From contig OY759270.1 of NCBI GenBank assembly GCA_963662155.1, positions 52,124,471 to 52,188,470 of the forward strand: a stretch of DNA of 64,000 nt. Direction: 5' to 3'. Shown here in pieces: positions 11,401-39,922 of the stretch (position 1 is its first letter; each line of letters begins with the position of its first letter). The position numbers and the translations under genes are program-made. The notes under the pieces are model-generated. The model searched no databases. It worked only from the letters and a program-made list of their open reading frames with translations, and was not told where the DNA came from. The stretch is from Lamellibrachia columna. Taxonomy: Eukaryota > Annelida > Polychaeta > Sabellida > Siboglinidae.

Positions 11401-14400
11401 GCATGATAATGCTGTGTTTCCATATCTGCCACCAGGAAAGCCACTAAACAAAAAGCAGTCGACACACCCACTGCACGAGGAATGCCACCGAAGCAACAGT
11501 GTGGCAGCCGCGCTGCCTGTACGCAGTTCATATAGCTTACTAAAAGTCAACTAGTGTCAATGTTTATGATGTTTAATTGTCATACACTGTTGAATGTTGA
11601 ACTGAATAAAATACATGTATTATATTATGGAATAGATGACAAGTCGACAATAGTTTGCTATGGTGTACATTCTGGTCCTTTCTTGAGTCATTAATAAAAA
11701 ATTGGATTAATAAAAATTTGTTGGAAGACTTCACAAAGGCTAAGTAGAAACAGAATTTGATGTACTTGTAACCCTGAACAGTTTTGCGACATTTTACTCT
11801 TTGTGTTGTTTGTCTTTCCGTCTTGTAGCCCTCACCTTGACGTTCTGCATGCTGACAGGACTGATGATACGGATGATACCACGGGAACCTGCGGCCGCCA
11901 ACAGGGGCTGACCAGTGGCGCCATCCTGTGTCCATGCACATGTGTAGAAGTTCTCCTCAGAGTCAGCATCTGTATATGCCTGCAGCAGTTTGATCTTGCC
12001 TCCGTCTTCACATTCATATACCGTCACCTGTGAGAGATAGTGTCAGTTACAAACATCAAGGACAACTGCATTCAAAGGTATAAAGGCTGATTGTTGTCTG
12101 CCCTGGTCCACCCTGATTGTGGTCCGCCCTGGTCCTCCCTGACTGTGGTCTGCCTGGTCCACCATTTAAGTGCTGATTGTGGTCCGCCCTGGTCCACCAT
12201 TTAAGTGCTGATTGTGGTCTGCCCTGGTCCACCATTTAAGTGCTGATTGTGGTCCGCCCTGGTCCACCATTTAAGTGCTGATTGTGGTCTGCCCTGGTCC
12301 ACCATTTAAGTGCTGATTGTGGTCTGCCCTGGTCCACCATTTAAGTGCTGATTGTGGTCCGCCCTGGTCCACCAATTAAGTGCTGATTGTGGTCCGCCCT
12401 GGTCCACCATTTAAGTGCTGATTGTGGTCTGCCCTGGTCCACCATTTAAGTGCTGATTGTGGTCCGCCCTGGTCCACCATTTAAGTGCTGATTGTGGTCT
12501 GCCCTGGTCCACCATTTAAGTGCTGATTGTGGTCCGCCCTGGTCCACCATTTAAGTGCTGATTGTGGTCCGCCCTGGTCCACCATTTAAGTGCTGATTGT
12601 GGTCTGCCCTGGTCCACCATTTAAGTGCTGATTGTGGTCTGCCCTGGTCCACCATTTAAGTGCTGATCGTGGTCCGCCCTGGTCCACCATTTAAGTGCTG
12701 ATCGTGGTCCGCCCTGGTCCACCATTTAAGTGCTGATCGTGGTCCGCCCTGGTCCACCATTTAAGTGCTGATCGTGGTCTGCCCAGGTCCACCATTTAAG
12801 TGCTGATCGTGGTCTGCCCTGGTCCACCATTTAAGTGCTGATCGTGGTCCGCCCTGGTCCACCATTTAAGTGCTGATTGTGGTCCGCCCTGGTCCACCAT
12901 TTAAGTGCTGATTGTGGTCCGCCCTGGTCCACCATTTAAGTGCTGATTGTGGTCCGCCCTGGTCCACCATTTAAGTGCTGATTGTGGTCCGCCCTGGTCC
13001 ACCATTTAAGTGCTGATTGTGGTCCGCCCTGGTCCACCATTTAAGTGCTGATTGTGGTCCGCCCTGGTCCACCATTTAAGTGCTGATTGTGGTCCGCCCT
13101 GGTCCACCATTTAAGTGCTGATTGTGGTCCGCCCTGGTCCACCATTTAAGTGCTGATTGTGGTCTGTCCTGGTCCACCATTTAAGTGCTGATTGTGGTCC
13201 GCCCTGGTCCACCATTTAAGTGCTGATCGTGGTCCGCCCTGGTCCACCACTTAAGTTGGCCCTCATTCAGCATGCAATATGCAAATATGCGATTCGACTC
13301 AAATCACTCAAATAAAAAATAAATTGTGGTCAATTAAAACATATTTGGACAGTCACGCTGTTTGAATAAATATAGTTTATACTATATAACTGATCACTTT
13401 ATAGTACAATAATAACATAACTGACAACTTTATACTATATAACTGATCACTTTATCACAAGTATTGCTGTTTCGTTATCATTAACACATGAATCAATGAA
13501 ATCGTTTGCTAGAAAATTTAGCATGACCAACGACTTTTGTTGCCCTGTCATCTAACATCTACGTCTCATAAGTGAATTTACCATCTGATTATCTCTCCAA
13601 ATGTGTTTAATTGTACTGTGCAACAAGAACACAAAATAATACACACACCCTGTTGCTGCCGACTGTTGCAAATATAAGCGGATCACCGTCTCTTGTGTTA
13701 TAGTTGAACTGTACGCCAAACAGAGGTTGTCCATGATCCTCCTGACAAAGAAAATAACATATATGTTTGTTACTTTGTGCCTTCTTGTACGTGCAAGTCT
13801 GCTGGAACACAAGCCATTGTCAAACCACATTAACTACTGGCATGATACAGATGCTTTCTACTTTGACACTTTGGGTAGAAACTCTTTTTTTAGTATATAA
13901 AAATCATAAAGTATTACACAAGTAACAATGATGTATAAACTTCTACGACACAGCCAGTTTAAGTAGTTTATTGTAAATTATTGATGGGAACAGCAAGACT
14001 GCAAAAATCTGTATTCGGGTCAAATTGAGAACATAACATTTAAAAGAACATCTAACAATGAATAATAACTCTAGTAGACATTAATTACAAGGCATATGGG
14101 TAATTAGTTATATACAGTTTGTTTGTTTCAAGAAAAATTAAATTATGTTTTCTGTTGCACATTGATAAGCAATATTTAGGGAAACCGTTATTTCATCAGT
14201 CAGTGGCATATAATGCGTTTTGCCACAAAACATTTTTTATGTGATTGTTGTTGTTATATTGATTATGTTATTTGATGTAGACCTGTTTTGCAGATAGACG
14301 CTTCTTTGCAACAAATTATGCACACACAAGAGTGAGTATGTCTGTGAGTACCTTGAGGTAGTTTGTACACTTGTACTGGAGTCTACACTTGTTATATTTG

Positions 14401-17400
14401 CCCTTGCCTCGTCTACGTCTCCCTCCCGTCTGTGTCGGGGTCTCACTGCGAGAACTGTCGTCTGCTATGCTACTGTTTGTCACGCTTAGAGAGTCATCCT
14501 GTAACCATGACAAAAGTTGTGTAACCATGACAACAATTATGTAACCATGTCAACACTGTCTTTTTACACACAACAAAATCTTTTAAGAACATTTTTGCCC
14601 AGGTCTGGGGTAATAGTACTATGTAACAGTAATTATTAAATATTCAAGTAATAGTAATATATGGAACAGAACACAGTGTAATAGTAATAGAGCTATTACT
14701 TTTGTATTACAATTGAATATTTAAATCACATATGAAACTTCTGTTTCATTAGGTTGCTATGCGTAAATATCAACCTGTGTGTTTGTGTTTAGCAATCTCC
14801 ATGTAAGCTGCCTTCACATACCAGACATCAAAGGAGTCTTCACTTGGGATTAATGCTGGCTTCTTCTGAGTTAGCTCCAACAGCCCATATAGACAATCAA
14901 GGCTGAGAGGCCATGTACTGTACATACAGCATTGAATGGTCCTTTGGAGCCAGCTCCCCTAGCCAACTATCGTTTTTTCACACAAGTCAATAGAGGGTCC
15001 CAAATTCATGGATGATCACTTATTGGATAAGGGTTCCAGCACTAAGTTGATTGTCTTAAAAAACCATCCTCAACTGATTTAGCCTATCACGAATCCGGTT
15101 CGTTGATATCCTAATGTGTAGTGTGTGAATAGCTAAAGTAATATTTGCAGTCAGTTTAATTAAAAAGTGCATACTTTTGTTCAAATCATGGAAAGAATTC
15201 ACTTAAGTCAAAGGCTCAAAATAGCAGATATCCAAAACAGTAAACACTTTATGGGGTCAAGGCTGGACATGACTTCCACCCTCTCAACGATCACGACAAA
15301 GTTATGAAATTTCACCAAGGGCGAAATTCATGTTTGTTTCTTAAATTTTCACTTCAATAAATTCTGGATCAAGTATTAGATAATTTAATAGTTTGCCTGA
15401 TTATTTCACAAAAACTACAAAAAATTTTGATAAACGAGCTAGCATGTTGTAGTGGATACCAGTGAACATAGCTTAAATTTTGACGTTTCAGCTCATATCA
15501 GATTGGATAGTGTAAAAAAGAGACGAACAAATCATAGATAATTGTTTGAATAAGGAATTCAACCTATATTTGTGGCAAGCCATACAGACAATCTTTTTTC
15601 ATTTTACCATTTTGTTCCAATTATTTAAACTTTTTATAACAACCAGGCTTGACATAACGCTTTATAAAACACATACACATATACTTGTATTGAATATATA
15701 ACATTAATGTAGTCAATTTGTTCTCATTATATTTAACACATTTTAATTATTTCTACTTTTATAACAAGACTGGCTTGCCATACATCTACCACAAAGGGCG
15801 ATTATTGTCACGTGCCCAAGAACGAGACACGTGTCAGCAGATGCTCAATAATAATGTCTGATAAGCATGCAAAGTCGGTTTTTATCAAGGTATGTATATC
15901 ATAAACGTGTTCCATGTTTTATTATATATCAAAATATATTTTGCTCAGACAAAACTCTGTATCGTTATTGTCGTAAACAAACACTGTGACTCTAACGCGA
16001 TATCAAGCGAGATTTCAAGCTTGAAAACTGCACCGGTAACTATACCACAATTCAGTGGGTGGCAACGATCACCAGCCGCAACATCTGGCATTATCAGATC
16101 AAATTTAGTGCGACTTGGCGCTAATCCCCTTTGCGTTCACACTAGCAATTTGAACCGGAGTAAAACTAAACCGGTGTGAAACAACCTCAAGGAGGTGGAG
16201 TAGTTTAATCCGGTTTAACTCACTGATCCGGTTTAGATTTTGTAGTGCGAACGCTCCACGGGAGCGAAACTGGCTTCGCACCGGATTAAAACTGCTAGTG
16301 TGAACGGGGTGTAGGAGTAGGGGAAGGCAGTGTTAGTTGAGCCACTGGGTTAGTTGAGCCACCCATGTTTCCCAGGTAACTACAGCAGCGACAGTTACAT
16401 GGTATTACCCAGTGATTGAACATGTTATTAGAACACGATTGACGTATAATAGGTTACATTTGTCACAATGACCAGAACATGTGAGTTGAAAGTACGTTTT
16501 TTATGTTTTTCTAAACTTTTGGTAATTGTGATTAATGTGTGCTGGTGTGTGTAAACTATCAATGCACGTGACCAGACTTTATTATTTTATTTGTGCACTT
16601 ACAAATGGTTTAACTATGCACAGAGAAGAAGATTATTTACATCACTTCGCACTCACATTAATGAGGCTAGTTGAGCCACCCAAGGCCCAAGGGAGGGTTA
16701 GTTGAGCAGCGGATAAAGAACGATGATGAGTATTCTTTACCTCAAAATACATCAAGCAATTCATTTTTCCGAGCAAATTGGGACATCAGATAGCTACAAG
16801 GCAACATATTAGCAGTTAGTTACATTGGTTGCGATTGGCCTATAAGTCTATATAAATTGTGTCGACTTATTAATTAAGCATGTAGACTTGTCAGAGACAT
16901 ATTGTACCCATTGGGTAGATGTGTTGGCTGAGATGTTATGAATTTTTTGCACAAGGCCTAAATAAATTATACAAAATAAAGAATTTACGCAACTTACATA
17001 ACACTGTGGCTCAACTTACCCCACACCACGTGTTAGCTGAGCCAGCTTACCAACCCTATTTGAATCAGCTATATAGACCTTATGAGACCTTATGACAATT
17101 CTGATTGCAGGATCCAGGTGGTTCCTCCATGATCAGATCTTTTTCAGAATCGAATATTAGGGGTTCATAATTTCCGGTTGCAGTAGTCATTGTTAAAGGA
17201 GATTCATAGTCATATATTATTACTTGGGGAGACCAGAATTTGTCTAGATGGTTTTTTAATGAGTTTATTGATGTAGCTTGTATTACAGAGTGTGGTAGAC
17301 TATTCCATGGTTATATTATATATAATTATCTATGCATGCTAGATATATTATCTTTGTATAAAATGATCTACTAATAATCATAGTTTATGTGAGCAAAAAC

Positions 17401-17905
17401 AATTTAGACTTATGAATATGATTGCGCCCTAGACATCAAAAAGAATGAAAACTGGCTCAACTAACACTGTCACTGACTGGCTTCCCCTACTGCATAGTCA
17501 CGTGATAGTGCATGTCCCCAAGGCAGACTCGTCCGCCCCACTCTTGGTCTCTGGGGCGGACATCCACGGCGGGATTTTGGTAAGCGCCGATTTGGGCTTT
17601 CCGTAGCCAAATGGCTGCAGAGCTGATAACTTAAGTTTTAAATGTGTCAATGACATATGACAAAGCTTGGTCTACAATTTATATTTCGCGGGCTTCGCGC
17701 ATCAAACTTCAAAGCCAAAGTAAACATGATAAACGTAATCGCAAAAGGCTTTATTATCCCACACTATAAGAAATAATTCTACAACACAATATGTAGGACA
17801 TACTATTTCATCTCCTGAAATGTCATTGTGAGCACAGTCTTCTGATTTCAATACCGATATGCGACTTTTCTTTCCCGACACAATAACATCCTCACTGTCC
17901 GACAT
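5454..17905 (-). CDS. EED: Polycomb protein EED (WD40 subunit of PRC2), ten exons, 3' end not found
   Basis: EED is the H3K27me3-reading WD40 scaffold of Polycomb repressive complex 2 in the nucleus. Exons read on the minus strand: 17905-17804, 14498-14352, 13741-13649, 12027-11836, 11264-11183, 10715-10624, 7951-7818, 7137-7032, 6070-5912, 5527-5454. All have AG/GT borders and all phases join. The first exon begins [13 protein letters not shown] and holds an acidic SGDE segment, as in vertebrate EED. Exon 2 has a basic [12 protein letters not shown] stretch. Diagnostic WD-repeat segments include [88 protein letters not shown] and LALGNQVG. The aromatic cage residues expected from vertebrate EED can be placed (F in QPLFGVQF, Y in FYTCAW, W in CDIWFM). 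About 400 residues are covered. The final exon (last WD repeat, roughly 40 aa in vertebrates) was not seen between 1 and 5453. Introns 6, 7 and 8 are largely tandem arrays built from the neighbouring splice junctions. Confidence 0.95.
6062..6800 (-). repeat. 39-bp and composite minisatellite derived from the EED exon 9 acceptor
   Basis: On the minus strand each unit reads CAATGCCTACTTCTGTCTGCAG then TCCTGTGAGAAC. The first part is the polypyrimidine tract and AG of the exon 9 acceptor; the second is the first 12 bases of exon 9 (Ser-Cys-Glu-Asn). Some units also carry a diverged copy of further exon bases (GCATCGTGTG) and a linker CATACTCCACC. About 17 to 18 AG sites with a pyrimidine tract are present. 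The real exon begins at 6070. A composite block of about 240 bp is itself duplicated (compare 6182-6345 with 6422-6590). Confidence 0.95.
6877..7060 (-). repeat. 39-bp minisatellite derived from the EED exon 8 donor, about 5 copies
   Basis: On the minus strand the unit contains AAATGGATGGGAAAGTTC, then ATTCTCTCAAAG|GTGAGCTTC. The part before the bar is the last ~30 bases of exon 8 ([10 protein letters not shown]) and the rest is its donor. The exon ends at 7032 at the first copy. The unit is 39 nt (13 codons), so use of a downstream copy's donor would add in-frame [13 protein letters not shown] blocks. One copy, near 6955, has a deletion that breaks the frame. Confidence 0.95.
7138..7530. other. 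unique part of EED intron 7
   Basis: This AT-rich intronic sequence lies between the exon 8 acceptor and the donor-derived array of exon 7. I saw no gene or element. Confidence 0.6.
7531..7840 (-). repeat. 62-bp minisatellite derived from the EED exon 7 donor, about 5 copies
   Basis: On the minus strand each unit contains GTATGACCCGGCCAAGACCA, then GTAG|GTAGGTCTCTGTCAGG. This reproduces the last ~24 bases of exon 7 (YDPAKTS) and its donor, followed by an intronic linker. The exon ends at 7818. Copies differ by a few substitutions (for example CTACTGGTGTTGGCTGGG near 7756). Confidence 0.95.
8139..10630 (-). repeat. 31-bp minisatellite derived from the EED exon 6 donor, about 80 copies
   Basis: On the minus strand the unit reads TACTCGGTGGGGTATGTCC, then TGTTACTTATTG. 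Exon 6 itself ends GTACTCAGTGGG|GTATGTCC at 10624, so the last ~11 exon bases and the donor are part of the unit. Units with GGGGTATGT or GAGGTATGT keep a good donor; units with GGGATATGT have lost the GT. Exon-proximal units share CTCAGTG with the exon, central ones carry CTCGGTG, and distal ones (8139-8640) carry GTGCTCAGTG and TTCTGTTAC. This gradient fits growth outward from the junction. The unit has no stop codon in any minus-strand frame. Confidence 0.97.
10716..11182. other. EED intron 5, no other feature seen
   Basis: This is AT-rich unique intron sequence between exons 5 and 6. No array overlaps its borders. Confidence 0.6.
11265..11835. other. EED intron 4, no other feature seen
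   Basis: Unique AT-rich intron. The open frames crossing it have no recognisable content. Confidence 0.6.
12090..13256. repeat. 35-bp minisatellite in EED intron 3, about 33 copies
   Basis: The unit contains GCCCTGGTCCACCATTTAAG, then TGCTGATTGTGGTCC. Main variants are C/T in GGTCC/GGTCT and ATTGT/ATCGT. The first units, near 12090-12170, are truncated (no CATTTAAG). Unlike the arrays in introns 6 to 8, this one does not reach either exon border. Confidence 0.95.
13257..13648. other. EED intron 3, remainder
   Basis: AT-rich, with a duplicated TATACTATATAACTGATCAC near 13376-13450. No gene seen. Confidence 0.5.
13742..14351. other. EED intron 2, no other feature seen
   Basis: AT-rich unique sequence with no recognised element. 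Confidence 0.5.
15060..15450. repeat. dispersed repeat family A, copy 1 (EED intron 1)
   Basis: The segment with CCTCAACTGATTTAGCCT, CACTTTATGGGGTCAAGGCT and TTTCACCAAGGGCGAAATTC is matched in the same order at 20633-21050, and more weakly near 37860-38080. This is an interspersed repeat of unknown class; I saw no coding capacity. Confidence 0.85.
16124..16312. mobile_element. short MITE with CGTTCACACTAGC inverted termini
   Basis: The left end, CCCCTTTGCGTTCACACTAGC, matches the reverse complement of the right end GCTAGTGTGAACGGGGTG. The ~190-bp interior has several CCGG-centred inverted motifs (AACCGGAGTAAAACTAAACC and relatives). It is non-coding and is abutted by the next element. Confidence 0.75.
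16320..17487. mobile_element. non-autonomous DNA transposon with GGGGAAGsCAGT termini and TA target duplication
   Basis: The left terminus GGGGAAGGCAGTGTTAGTTG is an inverted match of the right terminus CAACTAACACTGTCACTGAC followed by TGGCTTCCCC. The flanking dinucleotide is TA on both sides. The motif TTAGTTGAGCCA recurs internally (near 16332, 16349, 16668, 16690 and, inverted, 17007). The interior is ~1.17 kb without a transposase frame. A TA duplication fits the Tc1/mariner-like group or another TA-targeting family; the class is inferred. Confidence 0.8.
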
Positions 17906-18061
17906 TTTTAGTACCAGTGCCGCCGTCTATTGAATAATTATTGGGCACCCTAAAAGGCGGGCACGTAAAAAGGCGGACAAGCCTGGCAAGAATTAACAAT
18001 TATTGTCATGATGCAACGTGCATTCGTCCTATTGATAAATACTAAAGACTCATTTCTTTCG

Positions 18062-18723
<662 letters not shown>

Positions 18724-18822
18724 ATTAACTTTTTATTATTCTATGTAGTCTATTTATTTCATAATTATAATTTTTTATTATTAATATAATTATCAGTTAT
18801 CAGTTCAATACTTGCACCTGAT

Positions 18823-18827
<5 letters not shown>

Positions 18828-18900
<73 letters not shown>

Positions 18901-18902
18901 TG
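18828..18902. repeat. (TG)n then (GTGC)n microsatellite
   Basis: A TG dinucleotide run passes into a GTGC/TGCG tetranucleotide run. The GTGC type recurs at 20322, 22028, 23042 and 32198. Confidence 0.95.
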
Positions 18903-19439
18903 AGTGCGTGTGTGAAACCTGTGATTTATGTATTCATTGTACAATGTCAATGTATGCGTAAATACAAAAAAGGCTGAATGCTTCAAAGCTTTGACAAAAT
19001 GAATAACATTAATATTCTGACTATGCTTAGCTTGGTTTTATTGTTTTTATTTAACCTTTATTTTATATTTGTAGAACTATTGATAAAATACACCACAATG
19101 TACACATGCACGCACGCACGCACGAAAAGCAACAACAACTACAGCGCATGTAAAACGGGAGCACGGCAGTATTACGCATCCATGTTAATTCTTGCCAGCC
19201 TTGTCCGCCTTTTAAGTGCCCGCCTTTTAGGGTGCCCCCTAATTATAAACCACACTACCGCCTCTAGTACCGCCGTCTGCTGGATAAATTAGTAGCAATG
19301 ATCTCGATAAAATTATGATGTTGGCCCTACATGAATTATAATTGGCTTGGAATTTTCATAACGCACTATTCGTCTGGTAATGACATAGTCGACAACATCA
19401 ACTGATATAATTCATAAGGGGTGAAATATGATACCACCC

Positions 19440-19700
19440 GGTAATCCCATTTGCCCCAGTAAATATGGTTGGGGGGGGGTGGCAGATCGATCGAGGTCTC
19501 AACTTACCATCTCCCACCAGTTTGGGGGACCAACCTCTCATCTCCCCCCTGTTTGTGGGGCCAATCTCCCACCATTTTTTAAAGTTCATTTCCCACCTAT
19601 CGTACCTCCCTCGTACCTCCCACCTATTTTGTGGCCAATCTCCCACTTGCCACAATTTTTTAGGACCTACCTCCCCCCCGCCAACCCCCCTCCCCCGATG
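19440..19700. repeat. imperfect C/T-rich low-complexity repeat
   Basis: Degenerate reiterations of ATCTCCCACC- and CCTCCCACC-like units, including CTCATCTCCCCCCTGTTTG. The open frames through it are Pro-rich or His-rich artefacts. Confidence 0.6.
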
Positions 19701-19802
19701 AGAATGTGATGAAAGCTACTTTTTAGGCACGCGTGCAAAAAAAATTTCGCTTAAAATGAAATTTCATAGGCTGCATAATTATGAGAATATGCATGGGTGC
19801 TA

Positions 19803-20141
19803 CTCCGGGGGGAGGGGGTACTCCCTATACTTAGGTATACCTGTATGTGCCGCGCTGATGCCCCTGTTTTTGGCCATTTTCTCTCTGTCCGTAGAAAAAA
19901 TGTAAATGTTCCCTCTTTGTGCCCAAATTAAACCTGATAATTCTCTCTTTCAACGAACAGGAAATTTCCCAACGAAAACGTTCCGCCCGGGCTTACCTTA
20001 CACTTATAGATATTAGATAAATTGTTCAATAATTCTCTCTTGGTGACCCTAAATTTCTTGATTTCTCTCTCTTCGTGTGCTCCTGGGGCTCTGGTGGCAC
20101 ACCCCCACCGCTTTGGTTAGGCAGTATCCCCCCCGGGATCT
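19803..20141. mobile_element. G/C-ended MITE (GGGGGGAGGGGGTACTCCC terminus)
   Basis: The left end TCCGGGGGGAGGGGGTACTC is an imperfect inverted match of the right end GGCAGTATCCCCCCCGGGA. The ~340-bp interior is non-coding, with GGTATACCTGTATGTGCCGC near the left end. A fragment of the right end recurs near 39577-39635. I recall similar termini as common repeats in marine invertebrates, but have not checked this. Confidence 0.65.
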
Positions 20142-20321
20142 GTTGCTACAATGTTTTGCCCATGTGCCATGTACCCTACTTCCAACTAACGGAAGCTGGA
20201 GTTAGCTAGGGTCGGGTCCAGGGTTTGACCAAACAAGGTGCTAGGGGGTCTTTTTACTGTGTTTGGAAATATAAATTCTGGAACATTCGGGGGCAAAACG
20301 GGAGACGTACCCAAAAGTCCA

Positions 20322-20530
<209 letters not shown>

Positions 20531-20632
20531 ACCTTTGGCTTCACTGCTGGCGGTGTCACTAATTCCCGTAGTCGCAGCTGGCTATTTCTACGTCCCTGAT
20601 CAAGGAGACCTGGGGAAACCCCACTCAAACGG

Positions 20633-21050
20633 CATCCTCAACTGATTTAGCCTGGCTTGAATCCGGTTGGTTGATGTGTATGAATAGTTTAAGTAATATC
20701 CGCAGTCAGTTTAATTAAAAGTGCAAATTTTTTTCAAATCATCGAAAGAATTTACTTTAGTCATTAGATCTGGTAAGGCTCAGAATAGTGGATATCCAAA
20801 ACGGTAAACACTTTATGGGGTCAAGGCTGATCACGGGCATGACTTCCATCCTCTCACCGCTCACATGACCAAGTTATGAAGTTTCACCAAGGGCGAAATT
20901 CGTGAGTTTTCAGCGTTTCCATTTTCACTTCAATAAATTCTGCATGCAGAATTAAATAATTTAATAGTTTGTCTGATGATTTCACACCAAAAAAACGACA
21001 TACAAAAGTTGCACAAACGAGCTAGCGTGTCATAGTGGTAGGTTTGCATT
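20633..21050. repeat. dispersed repeat family A, copy 2
   Basis: Direct copy of the segment at 15060-15450, with similar order and spacing of CCTCAACTGATTTAGCCT, CACTTTATGGGGTCAAGGCT and CACCAAGGGCGAAATTC. It lies between the (ACGC)n tract and the vWA gene promoter region. Confidence 0.85.
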
Positions 21051-21652
21051 TTCGCAAAATGAATTTGAAATGAGACGAGCAAAAAAATAAAATTGATGAT
21101 GCACCTTTATCTTAGTCACCAAAGACATAGCGGTTCTTTTCAGCCAGGGGTGTGACCCGTGACCTTTGGTTTTGTATAAAATATTGCTCCTCTAACGACA
21201 ACACTGTTATGACTCCGATAAACACGGTAAACCCTTCGACAAGGACGGTGTTTAATTGAAATGGCGCCGCCCGCGCGTTTACTACTCCTGGTCGGGCGGC
21301 GGGCCATCGAGTGACGAGTCATGCCACTCCTCCGTCGGTTCAGCTCGGTACGTCATTCCGGCAGCTGTCCCTGTCCGCCACAGACAGCGTTCGACGATTT
21401 CGCCGGTCGGCGAACTCGAGTACTAATTTTATTAATGCCGTCGAGAGCCGATCGATCGGAAGGCATCATTATCAGCTAGACACACTCGTCCGCCCCGGCC
21501 GACCGGCTATTAATGCAGGAAGGTCGCTACGTTTGACCGTAACGTCGTACGTTCGCGTTGTTGTCAGCCGAAGTGTTGGCTTCGCTGCATGATCGATGAC
21601 GCCCGTGCAGCTATTGTAAACTTTGGAACCGTCGGCCTCCGAGGAAGCGGGC

Positions 21653-37467
<15,815 letters not shown>

Positions 37468-38940
37468 CGTCTTCATGTTCGTGTTGGATGACATGTTGTG
37501 GAAGATCCCTATGTTGCTTTCGCTTTCATGTTCTATTTTCTGGCAAGTAGACTATAGAACAAATTGATATTAACATATTTGATTTTCACAAAATGCCGAA
37601 TAACAAGTTGTGTCCAGCAAAGTAAATAGTGACCCGTCTCCTGTTGTGGCTGCATTCACAATGTGTTGCTGTGCCAGTTGGGATCATCCCGAAGAAGCGT
37701 CTTAGACTGAAATATTTCTGTTTAGCTTTTTGTTTCTGATGGCGAACGTTACAACGGCACACAGTGGTTGGTAGACGCCAGCAACGCCATCGACTGATAG
37801 CCAAAAAAGAATTAAGAACGAACATCTCTTAAAACTCCTTCCTCAATTCATCCAGCCCGGCCATTAAGCACGTCACGAATCAGATTCGTTGATGTTCACT
37901 GACTTTGATGAGGTAACTTGCGAAAGTATGAATTGCCTCTTGAATATAATTCATAGAGGCGGAGCTACTTTTTTCTTTGGTCCAGTCGAAAATAATTTAA
38001 CAGTTTGTCCGATGATTTCGTCAAAATGAAATAATACATTTGCTAGCATGTCGTGGTTGATACTACTACTGATAATAATAGATTTCAATGGCGCTTATAT
38101 CCTCATGAACCTGAGCTCAGAGGCGCAACAAAACAGAATCATTGAGCATAATCGTGAACAGGGTAGGTTTATTTTTTCGCGAAAGTATTCTACGACGAGA
38201 TGAGTGAAACATTGAATTGAGGGTGGCGCTTTAAATATGAAACCGCTGTTGACCTCGTCTCTATAACATCGCCGTCGTTTGAAAGTTTTACGACAGGCGA
38301 CTTTAGATGCCATGTCATGCGTTATGTATTGTTCTAATAAATATTATTTATTATTAAATTAATAAAAGACTGATGGCCTGTTCGCCATGTATAGTTGCCT
38401 TATATTGTCGCCTTATATAATCATTATACGTGTTACAGTAGCGTTGTTTCGTATGCATAGAACGCTTATTCCCCACCATTTCACAACTGCCACAACTTAT
38501 TTGATGTGCAGATTCTGCACATGCTTGCTTATTTCATTTGGTAAACTCAAAATTTTAGTCAAGAAATTTCCCAGTTTCAACTTCATACAATTGTGGACAG
38601 TGTTTGGACATCGATATTGAAAATGTGTCTATAAACACAATAACGTTCGTTTTTGTTTGAAACAATTTTGTGGTTTCAATGACGTGACAAATCGTAAACA
38701 ACATTGACTTTGCCGAGCCAACCAATCCTTCATTTCATATCACTCCGTAACTGTCCACTTTAAATTTATAATCAAGTTGTGGCAGTGGTGATGTGCTGAG
38801 TGGCGCCACTGTCGGGGAGTGTGGAGCTTGAAGGGATTCCAGGCTCACGCGCCAAACTACCCACCAGTGGCGCCACTAACCATTTCATCACTGGTACAAC
38901 TTACATTTGATGTGCAGATTCTCTTTTTGTTTATCCGCGT
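37468..38940. other. intergenic, no gene seen
   Basis: Downstream of the vWA stop codon. It contains the partial family A repeat and a ~50-bp duplicated segment (CCATTTCACAACTGCCACAA near 38477; CCATTTCATCACTGGTACAA near 38880, both followed by TTGATGTGCAGATTCT). Confidence 0.5.
37855..38080. repeat. dispersed repeat family A, copy 3 (partial)
   Basis: It shares GAATCAGATTCGTTGATG-like sequence, ATAATTTAACAGTTTGTCCG and GCTAGCATGTCGTGGTTGATAC with the other two copies. It is diverged and shorter, and lies just 3' of the vWA gene. Confidence 0.6.
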
Positions 38941-38943
38941 CTT

Positions 38944-39074
<131 letters not shown>

Positions 39075-39244
39075 CGCGTGCGTACGTGCCTGCGTGCGTG
39101 GGTGGGTGCGTACGTGTGTGCGTGCGTGCATTGATTGATTGCGTAGACGTGATAGAACAACCTGTACTTGTCGTTACGATTAGAATACCCGAATAGTTGC
39201 AACACCGAAACTACGCTTCCAAATGGTAATAACAACGTTATTTG

Positions 39245-39312
39245 CAACGTCGTCGGCGCCCGTGGACAACGTCGTCAGCGCCCGTGGACAACGGCATCGG
39301 CGCCCGTGGACA
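39245..39312. repeat. short ~24-bp GC-rich tandem, three copies
   Basis: Three copies of a unit containing GGCGCCCGTGGACAA, separated by CGTCGTC- or GGCATC-type variants. CpG-rich within AT-rich surroundings. Confidence 0.8.
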
Positions 39313-39479
39313 ATGCCTGTCATGGTTCGTTGCTGACCTCCTCCAGTAGAGACAACGCACTGCTTCGATTGCCCGTGAACATTACAAATATTACTAACTG
39401 ATTTGCGATATCTCGCAAGGATTTATTCCTGTTTACCAGCTAACAGGAAGTTGTGAATGTAGCATGTCTTATGTAACCT

Positions 39480-39485
39480 CTCTCG

Positions 39486-39566
<81 letters not shown>
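39480..39566. repeat. (CT)n microsatellite
   Basis: About 40 CT units followed by a fragment resembling the right end of the MITE at 19803-20141. Confidence 0.97.
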
Positions 39567-39571
<5 letters not shown>

Positions 39572-39922
39572 CGCTCTGATGGCACAACCCCATCGCTTTG
39601 GTATGGCAGTACGGGCCTGTACCCCCCCCCCAGTGGCAATATGCTCAATAGTGTGCACGAGACCGACAAACGGTGGCGCCACATCATGGTATTATATCGA
39701 AGGAGCGTTGAATACGCCATTTTGGTTAAATCTGCCCGCACAGCAAGATTGTCAACCTACTTTGTCTTTGAAGGTGCGTTTACATTACAAAAACAGTAAT
39801 AACAGTAAATCAGACATATTTACGTCAACGACAGAGTCGTGCTTCGATATATACAATAGACACGTTTTACGACGATAAAGAGGAAAATCCATCATAAAAC
39901 AGAATCCGTCGTTAACATTTAT

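Noticed and set aside
39440..39799. Glu-Arg or Ser-Leu repeat proteins
   Set aside because: Translations of the (CT)n/(AG)n microsatellite.
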